Of a DNA stretch of 11,427 nt, positions 1 through 7,923 are shown in pieces. The stretch is taken from the NCBI GenBank assembly GCA_964544765.1, contig CAZJDM010000136.1:1-11427 (forward strand). The letters are read 5' to 3'. The notes below the pieces were generated by a model. That model was given only the letters and a program-made list of their open reading frames with translations, was not told where the DNA came from and did not search any database. Source of the stretch: CAZJDM01 sp964544765. GTDB lineage: Bacteria > Bdellovibrionota_B > Oligoflexia > CAYFLR01. Within the stretch, counting starts at the first letter, position 1; every line of letters begins with the position of its first letter. A program made the position numbers and the translations under genes.

Positions 1-1649
1 TACTTACCATATGATATTATTGATGAAACCTGATATTTAAGTTTAGAATCATAGAGAATTAGAGGGTTGTCATCTTCACCATACTGAGCAACAAATTCTT
101 GTACAGATTTATCAAGACCCTTCATTTCAGGACTCTGTCTGGAATTAAGGTACAGGTTCAGCATTAAAATTAAGGAGGCAAAAATCATTGCCAGTCTTAT
201 GTGATCATGGGTTTTGAAAATAAAAAAGCAGAAGCTAATATAAATTGATGGTATTAATACAGGTTGATATCTCCTCAGGACCCAATACATTTGAGGAGAG
301 TTTCCACTAGCATAGAAGTAAATACTCATAACTAAGAATGACCCCAAAAGAAATACCAGGGCTAAATGTCCTATTTTGTGACTTTTAATCAAAAAGGGCA
401 AATATATCAATCCAACTACAATAATAAATCCGGGAAAAACCAATAATAGTCGATCAATATTATTCTCATTAAAAGTACGCTTCATCTTACCATGTATGAT
501 CTCTTGTTCGAAAAATTCTGGAGAAATTAAATTATCCCTATAAACAAACAAGATTATTGTTAAACAAACAAAAGAAATCCCATAAAAAAGAATGTTAGAT
601 TGGAGAATTTTCTGAATATTCAACCATTTCAATTTTACAACAACTACCGATAATGCAAAAATCCCCACCAATAAATAATAATCATAATCAAACATGGGCC
701 GAGATATGAATGAAATTCTCTTATAATATAAGAAATAAACATCTTGAGCCAAATACATTGTTATTGTGCTCAGTACCGCAAATATCGCTCCCATTTTTAA
801 ATCGTGATAATTTATAATTATCAATCCTCCTAAGAGGATAAATAAGAAATCTAAACGCGTTAAATAACCTGTTAAAAATACCATAATGATAAAAGGCATC
901 ACTAATTGCAGTTTCTGTTTTGAGTTTTGATTAAATAAGTGGAAAATAGTAAGAAAGACTAATAGCAACTGAGGTTCACTATAAGGAGCTCTCCCAAACC
1001 ACACCATTAATGGAGATATTGAAAAAACCATAGTCATGACAGCACTGATAAAAGGATTAAAAAACACGCTCAAAATTAGAAACAATATAATGGATGCTGC
1101 CAGCATAATTAAAGGTGGACCATAAAAAGCTAGATCCTTATTAATTTGCCCCAACAGGGCATAAAAATAAGTACCTCCAGGATAAAAATCTAAATGAAGT
1201 TTATCATCCGTGTAATTTTGGGTACCATTCATTAGATATCCATACCCTTTGTAATCTTTGTATTTGATAACTTTCTTTTGTGATAATTCATATATACTTG
1301 TGATAGGCTTATGAAGATGACCGTAATTTATGAGATTAAAAGACTTGAACATATATACAGCGGGATCTTGCCTAACTTCAATAACAGGAGAATATTTAAG
1401 ATAAATTGAACATAATATTAATAACAGTATTCCCAGGACCAAGGATTGTTTTTTTAAATACTTAAAAGCAAAGAAAGCACGATATTTTAATCCACCAATG
1501 GCAGATAAAGCGCAAATTACAAAGAAAGCGGTCCATCCCCATGGTATATTAAGATAAGAAAATATTGTTCCAATAATAGGCGATATAAAGATCGTCAATA
1601 AGAAAAAAGCAATAAAAAAATAGAGAAATTCTAATACAGTTCTATTCAT
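1..1649 (-). CDS. GT-C-type integral membrane glycosyltransferase (3' end outside window)
   Basis: Reading the minus strand from ATG at 1649-1647 gives 549 codons without a stop up to the window edge, so the C-terminus is missing. The product is very hydrophobic: membrane segments near residues 8-33, 40-55, 68-84 and 175-195, and many more up to about 490, followed by a soluble tail. After the second/third segments comes a loop with RQDPAVY (about 93-99; Asp95 is a candidate catalytic acid), then FYPGGTYFYA (about 155-164), GRAPYSEPQ (about 219-227), TRLDF (264-268) and, late, LRRYQPVLIP. This pattern resembles GT39/ArnT-like GT-C enzymes, which use polyprenyl-phosphate sugars at the outer face of the inner membrane. 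The substrate cannot be told. It lies 37 bases after the formyltransferase gene and is probably cotranscribed with it. No clear Shine-Dalgarno precedes the start. A flippase or polymerase is less likely given the first-loop Asp motif. Confidence 0.8.
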   Translation of the reverse strand, partial: MNRTVLEFLYFFIAFFLLTIFISPIIGTIFSYLNIPWGWTAFFVICALSAIGGLKYRAFFAFKYLKKQSLVLGILLLILCSIYLKYSPVIEVRQDPAVYMFKSFNLINYGHLHKPITSIYELSQKKVIKYKDYKGYGYLMNGTQNYTDDKLHLDFYPGGTYFYALLGQINKDLAFYGPPLIMLAASIILFLILSVFFNPFISAVMTMVFSISPLMVWFGRAPYSEPQLLLVFLTIFHLFNQNSKQKLQLVMPFIIMVFLTGYLTRLDFLFILLGGLIIINYHDLKMGAIFAVLSTITMYLAQDVYFLYYKRISFISRPMFDYDYYLLVGIFALSVVVVKLKWLNIQKILQSNILFYGISFVCLTIILFVYRDNLISPEFFEQEIIHGKMKRTFNENNIDRLLLVFPGFIIVVGLIYLPFLIKSHKIGHLALVFLLGSFLVMSIYFYASGNSPQMYWVLRRYQPVLIPSIYISFCFFIFKTHDHIRLAMIFASLILMLNLYLNSRQSPEMKGLDKSVQEFVAQYGEDDNPLILYDSKLKYQVSSIISYGK

Positions 1650-1686
1650 CTTATAAACATTAATAATTTATTCATGGTGGGCAGTT

Positions 1687-2256
1687 TTAATCTTTATGGA
1701 TTAATATTTTTATGGCTTTAACTAATAACTTGTTTTCTTCTTTAAAGACTCTGCCCCCCAATTGCCAAGGAGTTTGATTGTAGTTAATCACAATAGATTT
1801 TTGCAAAATTATTTCACCCCCATCAATCTCAGGGATTACATAATGTATGGTGCAACCAGCATATTTCTCTTTTGCTGCCATTACTGCTTCTTGTACTTTT
1901 ACACCGTACATGCCTTTCCCACCATATTTAGGTAATAAAGACGGATGAGTATTAATGACTTTATTTTTCCATTTATTACAAAACCAATTATTAAGGATAG
2001 GGAAAAAGCCCGCTAAAATAATAAGCTTTGTATTCCCTGGGATTACTTTATCCATAGCTATACACAAAGCATCAATAGATTGATTTCTGTCAATCTTTAT
2101 ATAAGGTATATTGTTTCTAAACGCACGCTCAATTGCACCACACTCTCTATCTACTATAAGTAAAGTAATTTTGTATCCTATATTTTTCTGGTTATCAATA
2201 AGTGTTTGGAAGTTTCCACCACCACCAGATGCACAAACGGTAATATTACTTGTCAT
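1687..2256 (-). CDS. PurN-like N10-formyltetrahydrofolate-dependent formyltransferase
   Basis: This 189-residue protein has the formyltransferase fold of phosphoribosylglycinamide formyltransferase (PurN). It shows the N-terminal glycine loop ASGGGGNFQ (9-17), the folate-site segment LAGFFPIL (81-88), the catalytic block INTHPSLLPKYGGKGMYG (101-118, with Asn102 and His104) and EIDGGEIILQ (143-152, Asp145). These are the counterparts of the E. coli PurN catalytic Asn, His and Asp. A Glu near 174 aligns by eye with a PurN residue that I recall as contacting the substrate ribose. It is slightly shorter than usual PurN (about 200-212) and lacks the extra C-terminal domain of many sugar N-formyltransferases. 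Its position among sugar genes, with no purine genes nearby, suggests it may formylate an amino sugar. A displaced or duplicate purN is the alternative. The start fits the family N-terminus although no strong ribosome binding site is visible. Confidence 0.82.
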   Translation of the reverse strand: MTSNITVCASGGGGNFQTLIDNQKNIGYKITLLIVDRECGAIERAFRNNIPYIKIDRNQSIDALCIAMDKVIPGNTKLIILAGFFPILNNWFCNKWKNKVINTHPSLLPKYGGKGMYGVKVQEAVMAAKEKYAGCTIHYVIPEIDGGEIILQKSIVINYNQTPWQLGGRVFKEENKLLVKAIKILIHKD

Positions 2257-2342
2257 ATTAATTTATACCCATATTATTTTATAACAAATCAACAATAACT
2301 CAATATTTTACAAGGTATCTTTAATTATATAAATATTTTATT

Positions 2343-3638
2343 TTATAAATTTTCCAAATATTTAAAGTTTAAACGAGCTTCTTTCTGGACTTCTGGAATC
2401 TTATTTTCTAAAAACTTACGATAATTTATTCGGTTTTCCCAACATTTTTTAATTTTAAAAATAATATCTTTTTTTATAGCTGGATCAGCTACATACTCTC
2501 CAACCCCAGCTACAGTTGCAAATCCTAATATTTTATGGGCTTTGGGCTCATGTCCATAATCTATAATCACTGTAGGCACATTTTGAGATATTCCACCAAC
2601 TGCTCCATGGATTCTACCACTCACAAGCATATCAAAGTTACCCAATATTTCCTTGGTTTCCCAGGTATTATAAACCCCATCAAGAGCATATACATTTTTA
2701 GCTATATCCCTATGTGCAAGAACTTTTTGAAGTTGTTTTATTATATGATAATCTCTTCCATGTACCAATTTAAACTCATTAGGTGGGATAGGGAAACCAT
2801 TAGAATGGGACATAAGATATACATCTAAATTTAATTCCTCTGTAATAAACTCCACTGCTTCTGCAAATATGTTAAAGTTACTATCTTCTCTATTCTTTTT
2901 GTCAAAAGGTCCTTCTGTAAAATTCCATCCGCAAAGGATAAAGCCTACTTTTGATCTATCGCTTTTTACACCCTCTCTCGCTAAAAGTTGTTCAACTTTT
3001 TTACCTTTTGCGGGTTCAAATAAAAAGGCAGGACATGCTAAGCTTTTAGTTTTTGAAACATTAAATCCCATTTTCCTCATTAAATCCACACTTATTGGTT
3101 CCCTATTTGTAACTAAATCAAAATTTTCATATACCTTTTTTGCAAAGTCTTTGATTTTTTGATTTTTAAAGGGACCTGGTGACCCAGCTATCATAGCAGT
3201 CTTTTTACCTAAAAGCTGAGATACTCTATCTTTTATAAGACCAATTAAAAATCTTTCAGATCCTAAAAAATTAGAATTATCACCCCAAATATCTCCACTA
3301 AAATCTATAACTATATCTGCCTCTAAAACTTCTTTTATAAAATTAGTTATTTTTGGTAGCACTCCGGTTTTTGCATAAATATACGCACTTGCAAGTTCAC
3401 TTAATGCAAGATCTAAATCATTTTTATTCCAACCATAATAGAGTTCCATTGGTAGGACTTTAACTTTTTCATCTTTTTGAAATCTTTCAGACATTTGCAT
3501 TGTAGTTTTAATTTGTGCATTAGAGTATATTTTATGCAGCTCTCTTATAAATGGCTCAATAATGTAGTAGTTTCCAATGTTTCCAAATTCCATTCTACCC
3601 CAGTGTAATGTACATTGTCCTATAATTAAAATATTCAC
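2343..3638 (-). CDS. Polysaccharide pyruvyl transferase family protein (431 aa)
   Basis: The product matches the CsaB/WcaK-type polysaccharide pyruvyl transferase family, which normally moves a pyruvyl group from phosphoenolpyruvate onto a sugar as a ketal. Visible landmarks are FGNIGNYYI (18-26) in the first Rossmann-like half, DFSGDIWGD (112-120), AGSPGPF (151-157), TNREPIS (177-183), CPAF (202-205) and the C-terminal family signature SGRIHGAVGG (340-349). At 431 residues it is longer than the plus-strand homologue at 10276 (356) and clearly divergent from it. Some family members act on other substrates, so the reaction is not certain. The start is GTG at 3638. It is fixed by a good Shine-Dalgarno (AAGGA, 3644-3648) lying in the last codons of the WbqC-like gene, one base beyond whose stop this gene starts. 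The two are therefore translationally linked. Confidence 0.82.
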   Translation of the reverse strand: MNILIIGQCTLHWGRMEFGNIGNYYIIEPFIRELHKIYSNAQIKTTMQMSERFQKDEKVKVLPMELYYGWNKNDLDLALSELASAYIYAKTGVLPKITNFIKEVLEADIVIDFSGDIWGDNSNFLGSERFLIGLIKDRVSQLLGKKTAMIAGSPGPFKNQKIKDFAKKVYENFDLVTNREPISVDLMRKMGFNVSKTKSLACPAFLFEPAKGKKVEQLLAREGVKSDRSKVGFILCGWNFTEGPFDKKNREDSNFNIFAEAVEFITEELNLDVYLMSHSNGFPIPPNEFKLVHGRDYHIIKQLQKVLAHRDIAKNVYALDGVYNTWETKEILGNFDMLVSGRIHGAVGGISQNVPTVIIDYGHEPKAHKILGFATVAGVGEYVADPAIKKDIIFKIKKCWENRINYRKFLENKIPEVQKEARLNFKYLENL

Positions 3639-3639
3639 T

Positions 3640-4347
3640 TTAATCCTTTTTTAATTGATATTTTTCTAACATATTTTTGATATCTTCCACACTATTAAAC
3701 ATAATAATATCAATAATAGATAGAGATGGTATAAATGTTTTATTAAATTGATTGTATTCTGGAACTTCAGACTTTAAAAATAGAAGTTCAATATTATCTT
3801 TTTTAAAGGTTTTTATATCATATAACTCTGTTCCTCCAATAGGATTTATAAATTTTGTAGTATTTAGCTTCTTATTTATTGCTATTACTTTATCTTGAGA
3901 CTTTAAACCATGATCAATATTAATTTTTGATGATATTATTATATTTGTATTAATATCCAAAAAATCACAAATTCTTCTAATACCATAGAGGTTGTAATTA
4001 AATAGATTTTTTTCCTGATTTAAAAATATATCTTCAATAATTGGAAATGAAGTCTTAAAATATGGTGCTTTCCTATAGGAATTTTTAATCTGAGATAAAA
4101 TTTTATGTATTTGTTTTACAGAGTTAACAGCTAAGTATTTGTCTACAACATTTAAATAGTCAGAGCTTTTTTCTAACGGTATAGTGAATAATGTTTTTTT
4201 ACCATCTATTAAAATATTATTTCTACGTAACCAACCTTTCTTAGTAAACTGAATATTATCATATATTGTAAAAGTGTCTACTGCATTAATAAGTTGCCAA
4301 TATCCAATATATGGCAAAAAATACGGTTGCATGATAGCTAAAATCAT
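3640..4347 (-). CDS. WbqC-like family protein
   Basis: This 235-residue protein is a recognisable WbqC-like family member. It has the N-terminal signature QPYFLPYIGYWQLI (7-20), then DNIQF (30-34), GWLRRN (38-43), NPIGG (168-172) and the terminal block PSLSIIDIIMFN (207-218). The length is typical. There is no signal peptide or membrane helix, so it should act in the cytoplasm. The family occurs in O-antigen and capsule clusters. Its reaction is not firmly established to my knowledge; transfer of an amino acid or other acyl group to an amino sugar is a reasonable guess given its frequent company with sugar aminotransferases. Here the ATG overlaps the aminotransferase stop as ATGA, with AAAGG upstream, and the next gene starts one base past its stop. 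The three genes are thus likely one coupled unit. Confidence 0.88.
   Translation of the reverse strand: MILAIMQPYFLPYIGYWQLINAVDTFTIYDNIQFTKKGWLRRNNILIDGKKTLFTIPLEKSSDYLNVVDKYLAVNSVKQIHKILSQIKNSYRKAPYFKTSFPIIEDIFLNQEKNLFNYNLYGIRRICDFLDINTNIIISSKINIDHGLKSQDKVIAINKKLNTTKFINPIGGTELYDIKTFKKDNIELLFLKSEVPEYNQFNKTFIPSLSIIDIIMFNSVEDIKNMLEKYQLKKD
3644..3648 (-). promoter_or_regulatory. Ribosome binding site for the GTG start at 3638
   Basis: On the minus strand AAGGA stands five bases before GTG (3638-3636). It lies inside the final Lys-Asp codons of the upstream WbqC-like gene. This supports GTG as the true start and indicates coupled translation of the two genes. Confidence 0.7.
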
Positions 4348-5417
4348 AAAGTACCTTTTAATATATTTATAATTCGTAATTGCTCAATCTTTTTTAATCC
4401 AGGATATATCGGTAAACATAGAATTCTACTTGCGATATCTTTTGATACTGGCATATGCTGTTTTGGTTCAATATAGGCTAAAGTATTCAACGATGGGTAA
4501 AAGTATCTTCTAGGAAAAATTTGTTTTTTATTTAGGTTTTTTTGTACTTCTAAAGATTGCTTTTCATTTTCTAAAATTATTGGGAAATAACTATAATTTT
4601 GAGTTGCATTTTTATTTTGCTGCTGTTGTTCTACTAAACCCAGCAACTCTTCTTTATAGGTCTCATAAACCTCTTTTCTTTTCTGTTTTATATTGTCTAT
4701 TTCATCCAATATGCACAATCCCATAACAGCTTCAAACTCATTCATTTTTGCGTTGGTTCCTAGCTCTGGTATTGACTCTGTGTTTTTAATACCAAAATTA
4801 ATAAGATATCTTGCTTTCCTGGCTAAACTATCATCATTTATAATTAATGCCCCTCCCTCTACAGTATGAAAAAGCTTAGTTGCATGAAAACTAAGCGTTG
4901 AAATATCACCATAATTTAATATACTTTTTCCTTTGTATTGTACATTAAAAGCGTGTGCAGCATCATAAATTACTTTTAAATTATTCTCCTTTGCAATTTC
5001 TTCTATTTTTTCAACTTCACAACTATTTCCAAAAACATGTACAGGAACTACTGCACTTGTATTTTTAGTAATAGTATTTTTTATGTTTTTTGGGTCAATA
5101 TTTAAAGTTTTTTGATTAATATCAGCAAAAATAGGTTTAATATTATTTGTTACAAGAGAGCTAGTTGTAGCTACAAATGAAAATGGAGTTGTTATTGCAG
5201 AGTCTTTTATTTTTAAAGTCCTATAGCTTATTTCAAGCGCTATTGTGCCGTTAGCTACTAATACAATATTTTTAACCCCAAGATATTCAGCTAATCTTTT
5301 TTCAAGTTTTTTAACCATGGGACCATTATTTGTTACCCAACCATTTTCAAAAATTTCATCAACGTATTTTTTGTACTTTTCCCTATCTGGTAAGTAAGTT
5401 TTGGTTACATTTATCAT
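4344..5417 (-). CDS. DegT/DnrJ/EryC1/StrS sugar aminotransferase, VioA-like
   Basis: A 357-residue PLP-dependent nucleotide-sugar aminotransferase. It shows GWVTNNGP (26-33), the cofactor phosphate-binding stretch ANGTIALE (55-62), TTPFSFVATT (76-85), YDAAHAF (151-157, Asp152 expected to bind the PLP ring nitrogen) and the Schiff-base lysine in SFHATKLFHTVEGG (Lys181). AKMNEFEA (223-230) is also typical. The overall wording, especially the NNG, VATT and HATK segments, is close to what I recall of VioA, which makes dTDP-4-amino-4,6-dideoxyglucose from the 4-keto sugar using glutamate. Other 4-keto-sugar transaminases of this family cannot be excluded. A Gln run (264-267) sits in the small-domain linker. 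It is the first gene of module B, with only a weak AGAGA-type ribosome site and a candidate promoter just upstream. It is AT-rich compared with the genes beyond 5649. Confidence 0.9.
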   Translation of the reverse strand: MINVTKTYLPDREKYKKYVDEIFENGWVTNNGPMVKKLEKRLAEYLGVKNIVLVANGTIALEISYRTLKIKDSAITTPFSFVATTSSLVTNNIKPIFADINQKTLNIDPKNIKNTITKNTSAVVPVHVFGNSCEVEKIEEIAKENNLKVIYDAAHAFNVQYKGKSILNYGDISTLSFHATKLFHTVEGGALIINDDSLARKARYLINFGIKNTESIPELGTNAKMNEFEAVMGLCILDEIDNIKQKRKEVYETYKEELLGLVEQQQQNKNATQNYSYFPIILENEKQSLEVQKNLNKKQIFPRRYFYPSLNTLAYIEPKQHMPVSKDIASRILCLPIYPGLKKIEQLRIINILKGTL

Positions 5418-5460
5418 TGTATTTCTCTAAAACACTAACTTTGATTTCTCAAAAAAAGAA

Positions 5461-5489
5461 AATATAGCTATAAAAACATGTTTTGTCGC
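5461..5489 (-). promoter_or_regulatory. Candidate sigma-70 promoter for the aminotransferase operon
   Basis: On the minus strand GCGACA (5489-5484) is followed after 17 bases by TATATT (5466-5461), about 45 bases before the ATG at 5417. The -35 box is imperfect and the region is AT-rich, so chance matches are expected. The position between two gene blocks makes it worth listing. Confidence 0.35.
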
Positions 5490-5500
5490 TAAGAGCTAGT

Positions 5501-5653
5501 TTAATTTCGAAGTGTAAGAATATCTTTTAGCTGAAAACACAACTTGTGAATTAAATCCATGGAACCATGTTTACTTAAATGCATCTTATCTGAAGATATT
5601 AATCTATTTTTATAATTACCTGAACTAAAGGCCAGTGTTTGTAAATACTTAAC
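5501..5653 (-). pseudogene. C-terminal remnant of an SGNH-type hydrolase/acyltransferase
   Basis: Between the aminotransferase and the first GT4 gene the minus strand carries a 50-codon open stretch ending in TAA at 5503-5501. Its upstream edge is a stop in the same frame at 5656-5654, inside the end of the neighbouring GT4 gene. Near its middle is SSDKMHLSKHGSMDLI. This looks like block V of SGNH/GDSL esterases and of the SGNH domain of OafA-type acyltransferases, where a D-x-x-H pair supplies the catalytic Asp and His, followed by LS-x-x-G and a final amphipathic helix. Nothing resembling the rest of such a protein precedes it; that space is occupied by the GT4 gene in another frame. I read it as the tail of a lost O-acetyltransferase or esterase, cut off when the GT4 module was joined. 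The match is short and made by eye. Confidence 0.5.
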
Positions 5654-6755
5654 TTAGAATAAGTTTTGAATATTTATCAACGGTATCATGAAGAGAAAAC
5701 AATTCATTACATCTTTTTCTGGCAAGGGTTCCCATCTTTCTAGCAGAAATTGGATGCTTAATAAGGGTCAAAATCGCTTTTGCCATGAGTTCCTCATTTT
5801 TTGGTGGAACCAAAAGACCTAATACCTCATTTTCAATTACTTCCTCACAAACTGTGTCTAGAGTTGCTATGATAGGCAATTCGCAGGCCATTGCTTCTAA
5901 CATCGATATACCTAGTCCCTCAGAAGGAGTGGCGCTAAAAACAAAAGCATCAATACTTTGCAGAAAACTTGGGATATCAGAGACAAAGCCCAACCAATCT
6001 ATCAATCTATCAATATGTAGCTCTTGAGCCAAAGCTTCTAGTCTTTTCCTTTCAGGACCGTCTCCGGCTATCTGTAATCGAATCTTTGTTTGAGTGTGGT
6101 TATTAATAGTTGAAATTGAACGAAAAAGAGTATCGAAATCCTTATATTGATCGAGGCGAGCTACGGTTCCAACTAGAAAAAAATCACTCTTACTTACATT
6201 TTTTTCATGAATTGGGTGAAATAAATTAAGGTCAATTCCATTGTAGATCTTAGTAACGTTTCTTGTTGAGACCTTAAAGGAAGCTTGGATTGACCTTCTT
6301 ACTCGATCAGAAACAGCGATCTCTTGGCACCCAGTCAAACGCCCTAAATAAAATAATAAGGCGAATTTAAAATGTTCCTTCCATGAACCAAAGTTTTGGA
6401 CCATCCCAATATGGGTGACAATTTTATTGATGCCATTTAACTTAGCAATCATGGCGACAATTCCATGAAAGGGGTAAAACCAACATACAATCGCGTCAAA
6501 TTTATTAGAACTCAAGTAAGAATTAAGATCCTTTAAAAACGAAAACCACGATAAGCTGAGCTGGTCAATAAAATCTATTACAGTTAGTTGTTTAAGGCCT
6601 TCAAATTTACTGCGCATGCCCTCTTCACGATTTAACTTTAGGATAGTATGTGAAAGATTCATGCTTGAATGCTTAATATAGTTGAGCATCATTGTTTCTA
6701 TGCCACCGTAATTCAGTGTGCGTGTCACATGTAAGACTTGTTTAGGAGTATTCAT
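5649..6755 (-). CDS. Family 4 glycosyltransferase (GT4)
   Basis: A 368-residue retaining GT-B glycosyltransferase. The N-terminal acceptor domain has the glycine motif LNYGGIETMM (14-23). The C-terminal donor domain starts near IYNGID (170-175) and contains GTVARLDQYKD (196-206), AGDGPE (230-235) and the E-x7-E site in SEGLGISMLEAMACELP (278-294; Glu279 and Glu287). There is no signal or transmembrane segment, so it should work at the cytoplasmic face, adding one sugar to the lipid-linked repeat unit. Donor and acceptor are not predictable. It is the last gene of module A. Its first 14 bases overlap the end of the upstream GT4 gene, implying coupled translation. Its own 3' end overlaps the first few bases of the SGNH remnant, consistent with a join at this point. 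Confidence 0.92.
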   Translation of the reverse strand: MNTPKQVLHVTRTLNYGGIETMMLNYIKHSSMNLSHTILKLNREEGMRSKFEGLKQLTVIDFIDQLSLSWFSFLKDLNSYLSSNKFDAIVCWFYPFHGIVAMIAKLNGINKIVTHIGMVQNFGSWKEHFKFALLFYLGRLTGCQEIAVSDRVRRSIQASFKVSTRNVTKIYNGIDLNLFHPIHEKNVSKSDFFLVGTVARLDQYKDFDTLFRSISTINNHTQTKIRLQIAGDGPERKRLEALAQELHIDRLIDWLGFVSDIPSFLQSIDAFVFSATPSEGLGISMLEAMACELPIIATLDTVCEEVIENEVLGLLVPPKNEELMAKAILTLIKHPISARKMGTLARKRCNELFSLHDTVDKYSKLILS

Positions 6756-7923
6756 TTATCGACTTACCCGATACTGAAAGCAGAGTGTTAACAATCTGTT
6801 TTGCTTGAATTTCTGGTGTATATTTTGAGATGATTTTTCTTGAAGCTTTTCCCATTGAAATGAGATCAGCTTCAAGCATATATACTAATGAATTATACAA
6901 TTGATTTTCGTTGCCACTTTCAAAAATTAGACCGTTTTCATTTGTAACTAAGTCGACCGCGCAACCAACTTTATCTGAAGCTATAATCGGTAGGCCACAT
7001 GCTAGAGCCTCGTTAACAACTAAACCCCATGGCTCTGAGTAAGAAGGGACAACTAATATATCGCTAATACCGTAGAAACTTGCTAGAGTGTTTTTTTGTA
7101 TGAACCCGGCCAAAGTGGTGTATTTTTTAATTCCTTTTGACTGAACTTGCTGTTCTATTAGTGGTCTAAGCGGACCATCACCCAGAATTAACAAATGACA
7201 GTCATTTTCTGTCTTCTTTAGTAATGCAAAAGCATTTATCAAATTGAAAAGTCCTTTTTCTTCGGCCAGCCTGCCAACAAATAAAAATACCGTTGAGGTT
7301 GGTTTTATTTGATATTTATCATAAAGTTTCCTCTTCTCAGAATCTTCCAAAACGCTACGTGTTTGAAAGTAATTATTATCTACAGAATTTGAGGCAAATT
7401 CTATAGAATGGCTATTTTTTAATTGCATTTTTCTTATATAGTTATAAGAACTTTTTCCAGGCACTAAAACAATTTTACATGAATTAATAAAAAAGCGTTT
7501 AAAGAAAATAATTAAAGGATTGAGGCTCCCTGTTTCTAATAACGTAGATTCACAAAAAAGAATTATAGGAATGTTAAAAATTTTACAGTATAATAACATT
7601 AGCCAATAAGTTGGATAATTATATCCTGTTACAAGGATAGCGTCTACATCCTTTAGATATTTAATAAAACTATAATTTATAATTAAATCGCTTGTGAATC
7701 TTCGCTTAAACCAGGTTAATTTTATTTTTGGAAGTATTTTAAAAGTAAAATGACTCTCATCAATGCTCTCTTTTAAATCCCATTCCCTGCAAGCTTCCGA
7801 ATCACTTAAGAATAGAAAATTCACTTTTTGGGGTAAACTTTTGGATATGTTATTAAATAATGGAATTCGATAGGGCGGAATTATATTGTTTACGATTACA
7901 AATTTTAAGTCCTTCGTCCTCAT
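6742..7923 (-). CDS. Family 4 glycosyltransferase (GT4)
   Basis: A 393-residue GT-B enzyme of the GT4 type. The N-terminus (VNNIIPPYRIPLFNNI, 11-26) has the form common in capsule and O-antigen glycosyltransferases. The donor half shows FVGRLAEEKG (215-224), LGDGPLRPL (247-255) and the E-x7-E block SEPWGLVVNEALACGLP (296-312; Glu297 and Glu305), followed by ASDKVG. It is expected to be cytoplasmic and membrane-associated, acting on an undecaprenyl-linked acceptor; the sugar is unknown. The ATG at 7923 overlaps the stop of the upstream fusion gene (ATGA) and has a strong GAGGA four bases before it. The three genes of module A therefore form one tightly coupled unit. Confidence 0.92.
   Translation of the reverse strand: MRTKDLKFVIVNNIIPPYRIPLFNNISKSLPQKVNFLFLSDSEACREWDLKESIDESHFTFKILPKIKLTWFKRRFTSDLIINYSFIKYLKDVDAILVTGYNYPTYWLMLLYCKIFNIPIILFCESTLLETGSLNPLIIFFKRFFINSCKIVLVPGKSSYNYIRKMQLKNSHSIEFASNSVDNNYFQTRSVLEDSEKRKLYDKYQIKPTSTVFLFVGRLAEEKGLFNLINAFALLKKTENDCHLLILGDGPLRPLIEQQVQSKGIKKYTTLAGFIQKNTLASFYGISDILVVPSYSEPWGLVVNEALACGLPIIASDKVGCAVDLVTNENGLIFESGNENQLYNSLVYMLEADLISMGKASRKIISKYTPEIQAKQIVNTLLSVSGKSINEYS

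Noticed and set aside
1646..1675. Nine-residue upstream frame whose TGA overlaps the GT-C start
   Set aside because: The ATGA overlap could couple translation, but no Shine-Dalgarno precedes it and such short frames are common by chance in AT-rich spacers.
2257..2342. Possible promoter or terminator in the 86-base gap before the formyltransferase
   Set aside because: The gap is very AT-rich, but no -35/-10 pair with proper spacing and no stable hairpin were found.
2535..3162. Two 97-codon plus-strand open frames inside the 431-residue gene
   Set aside because: They lie antisense to a gene with clear family motifs, have no ribosome binding sites of note, and their products match nothing I recognise.
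5473..5484. Palindrome AAAACATGTTTT in the gap before the aminotransferase
   Set aside because: It has no loop and weak pairing, and it overlaps the candidate promoter spacer; too short to call an operator or terminator.
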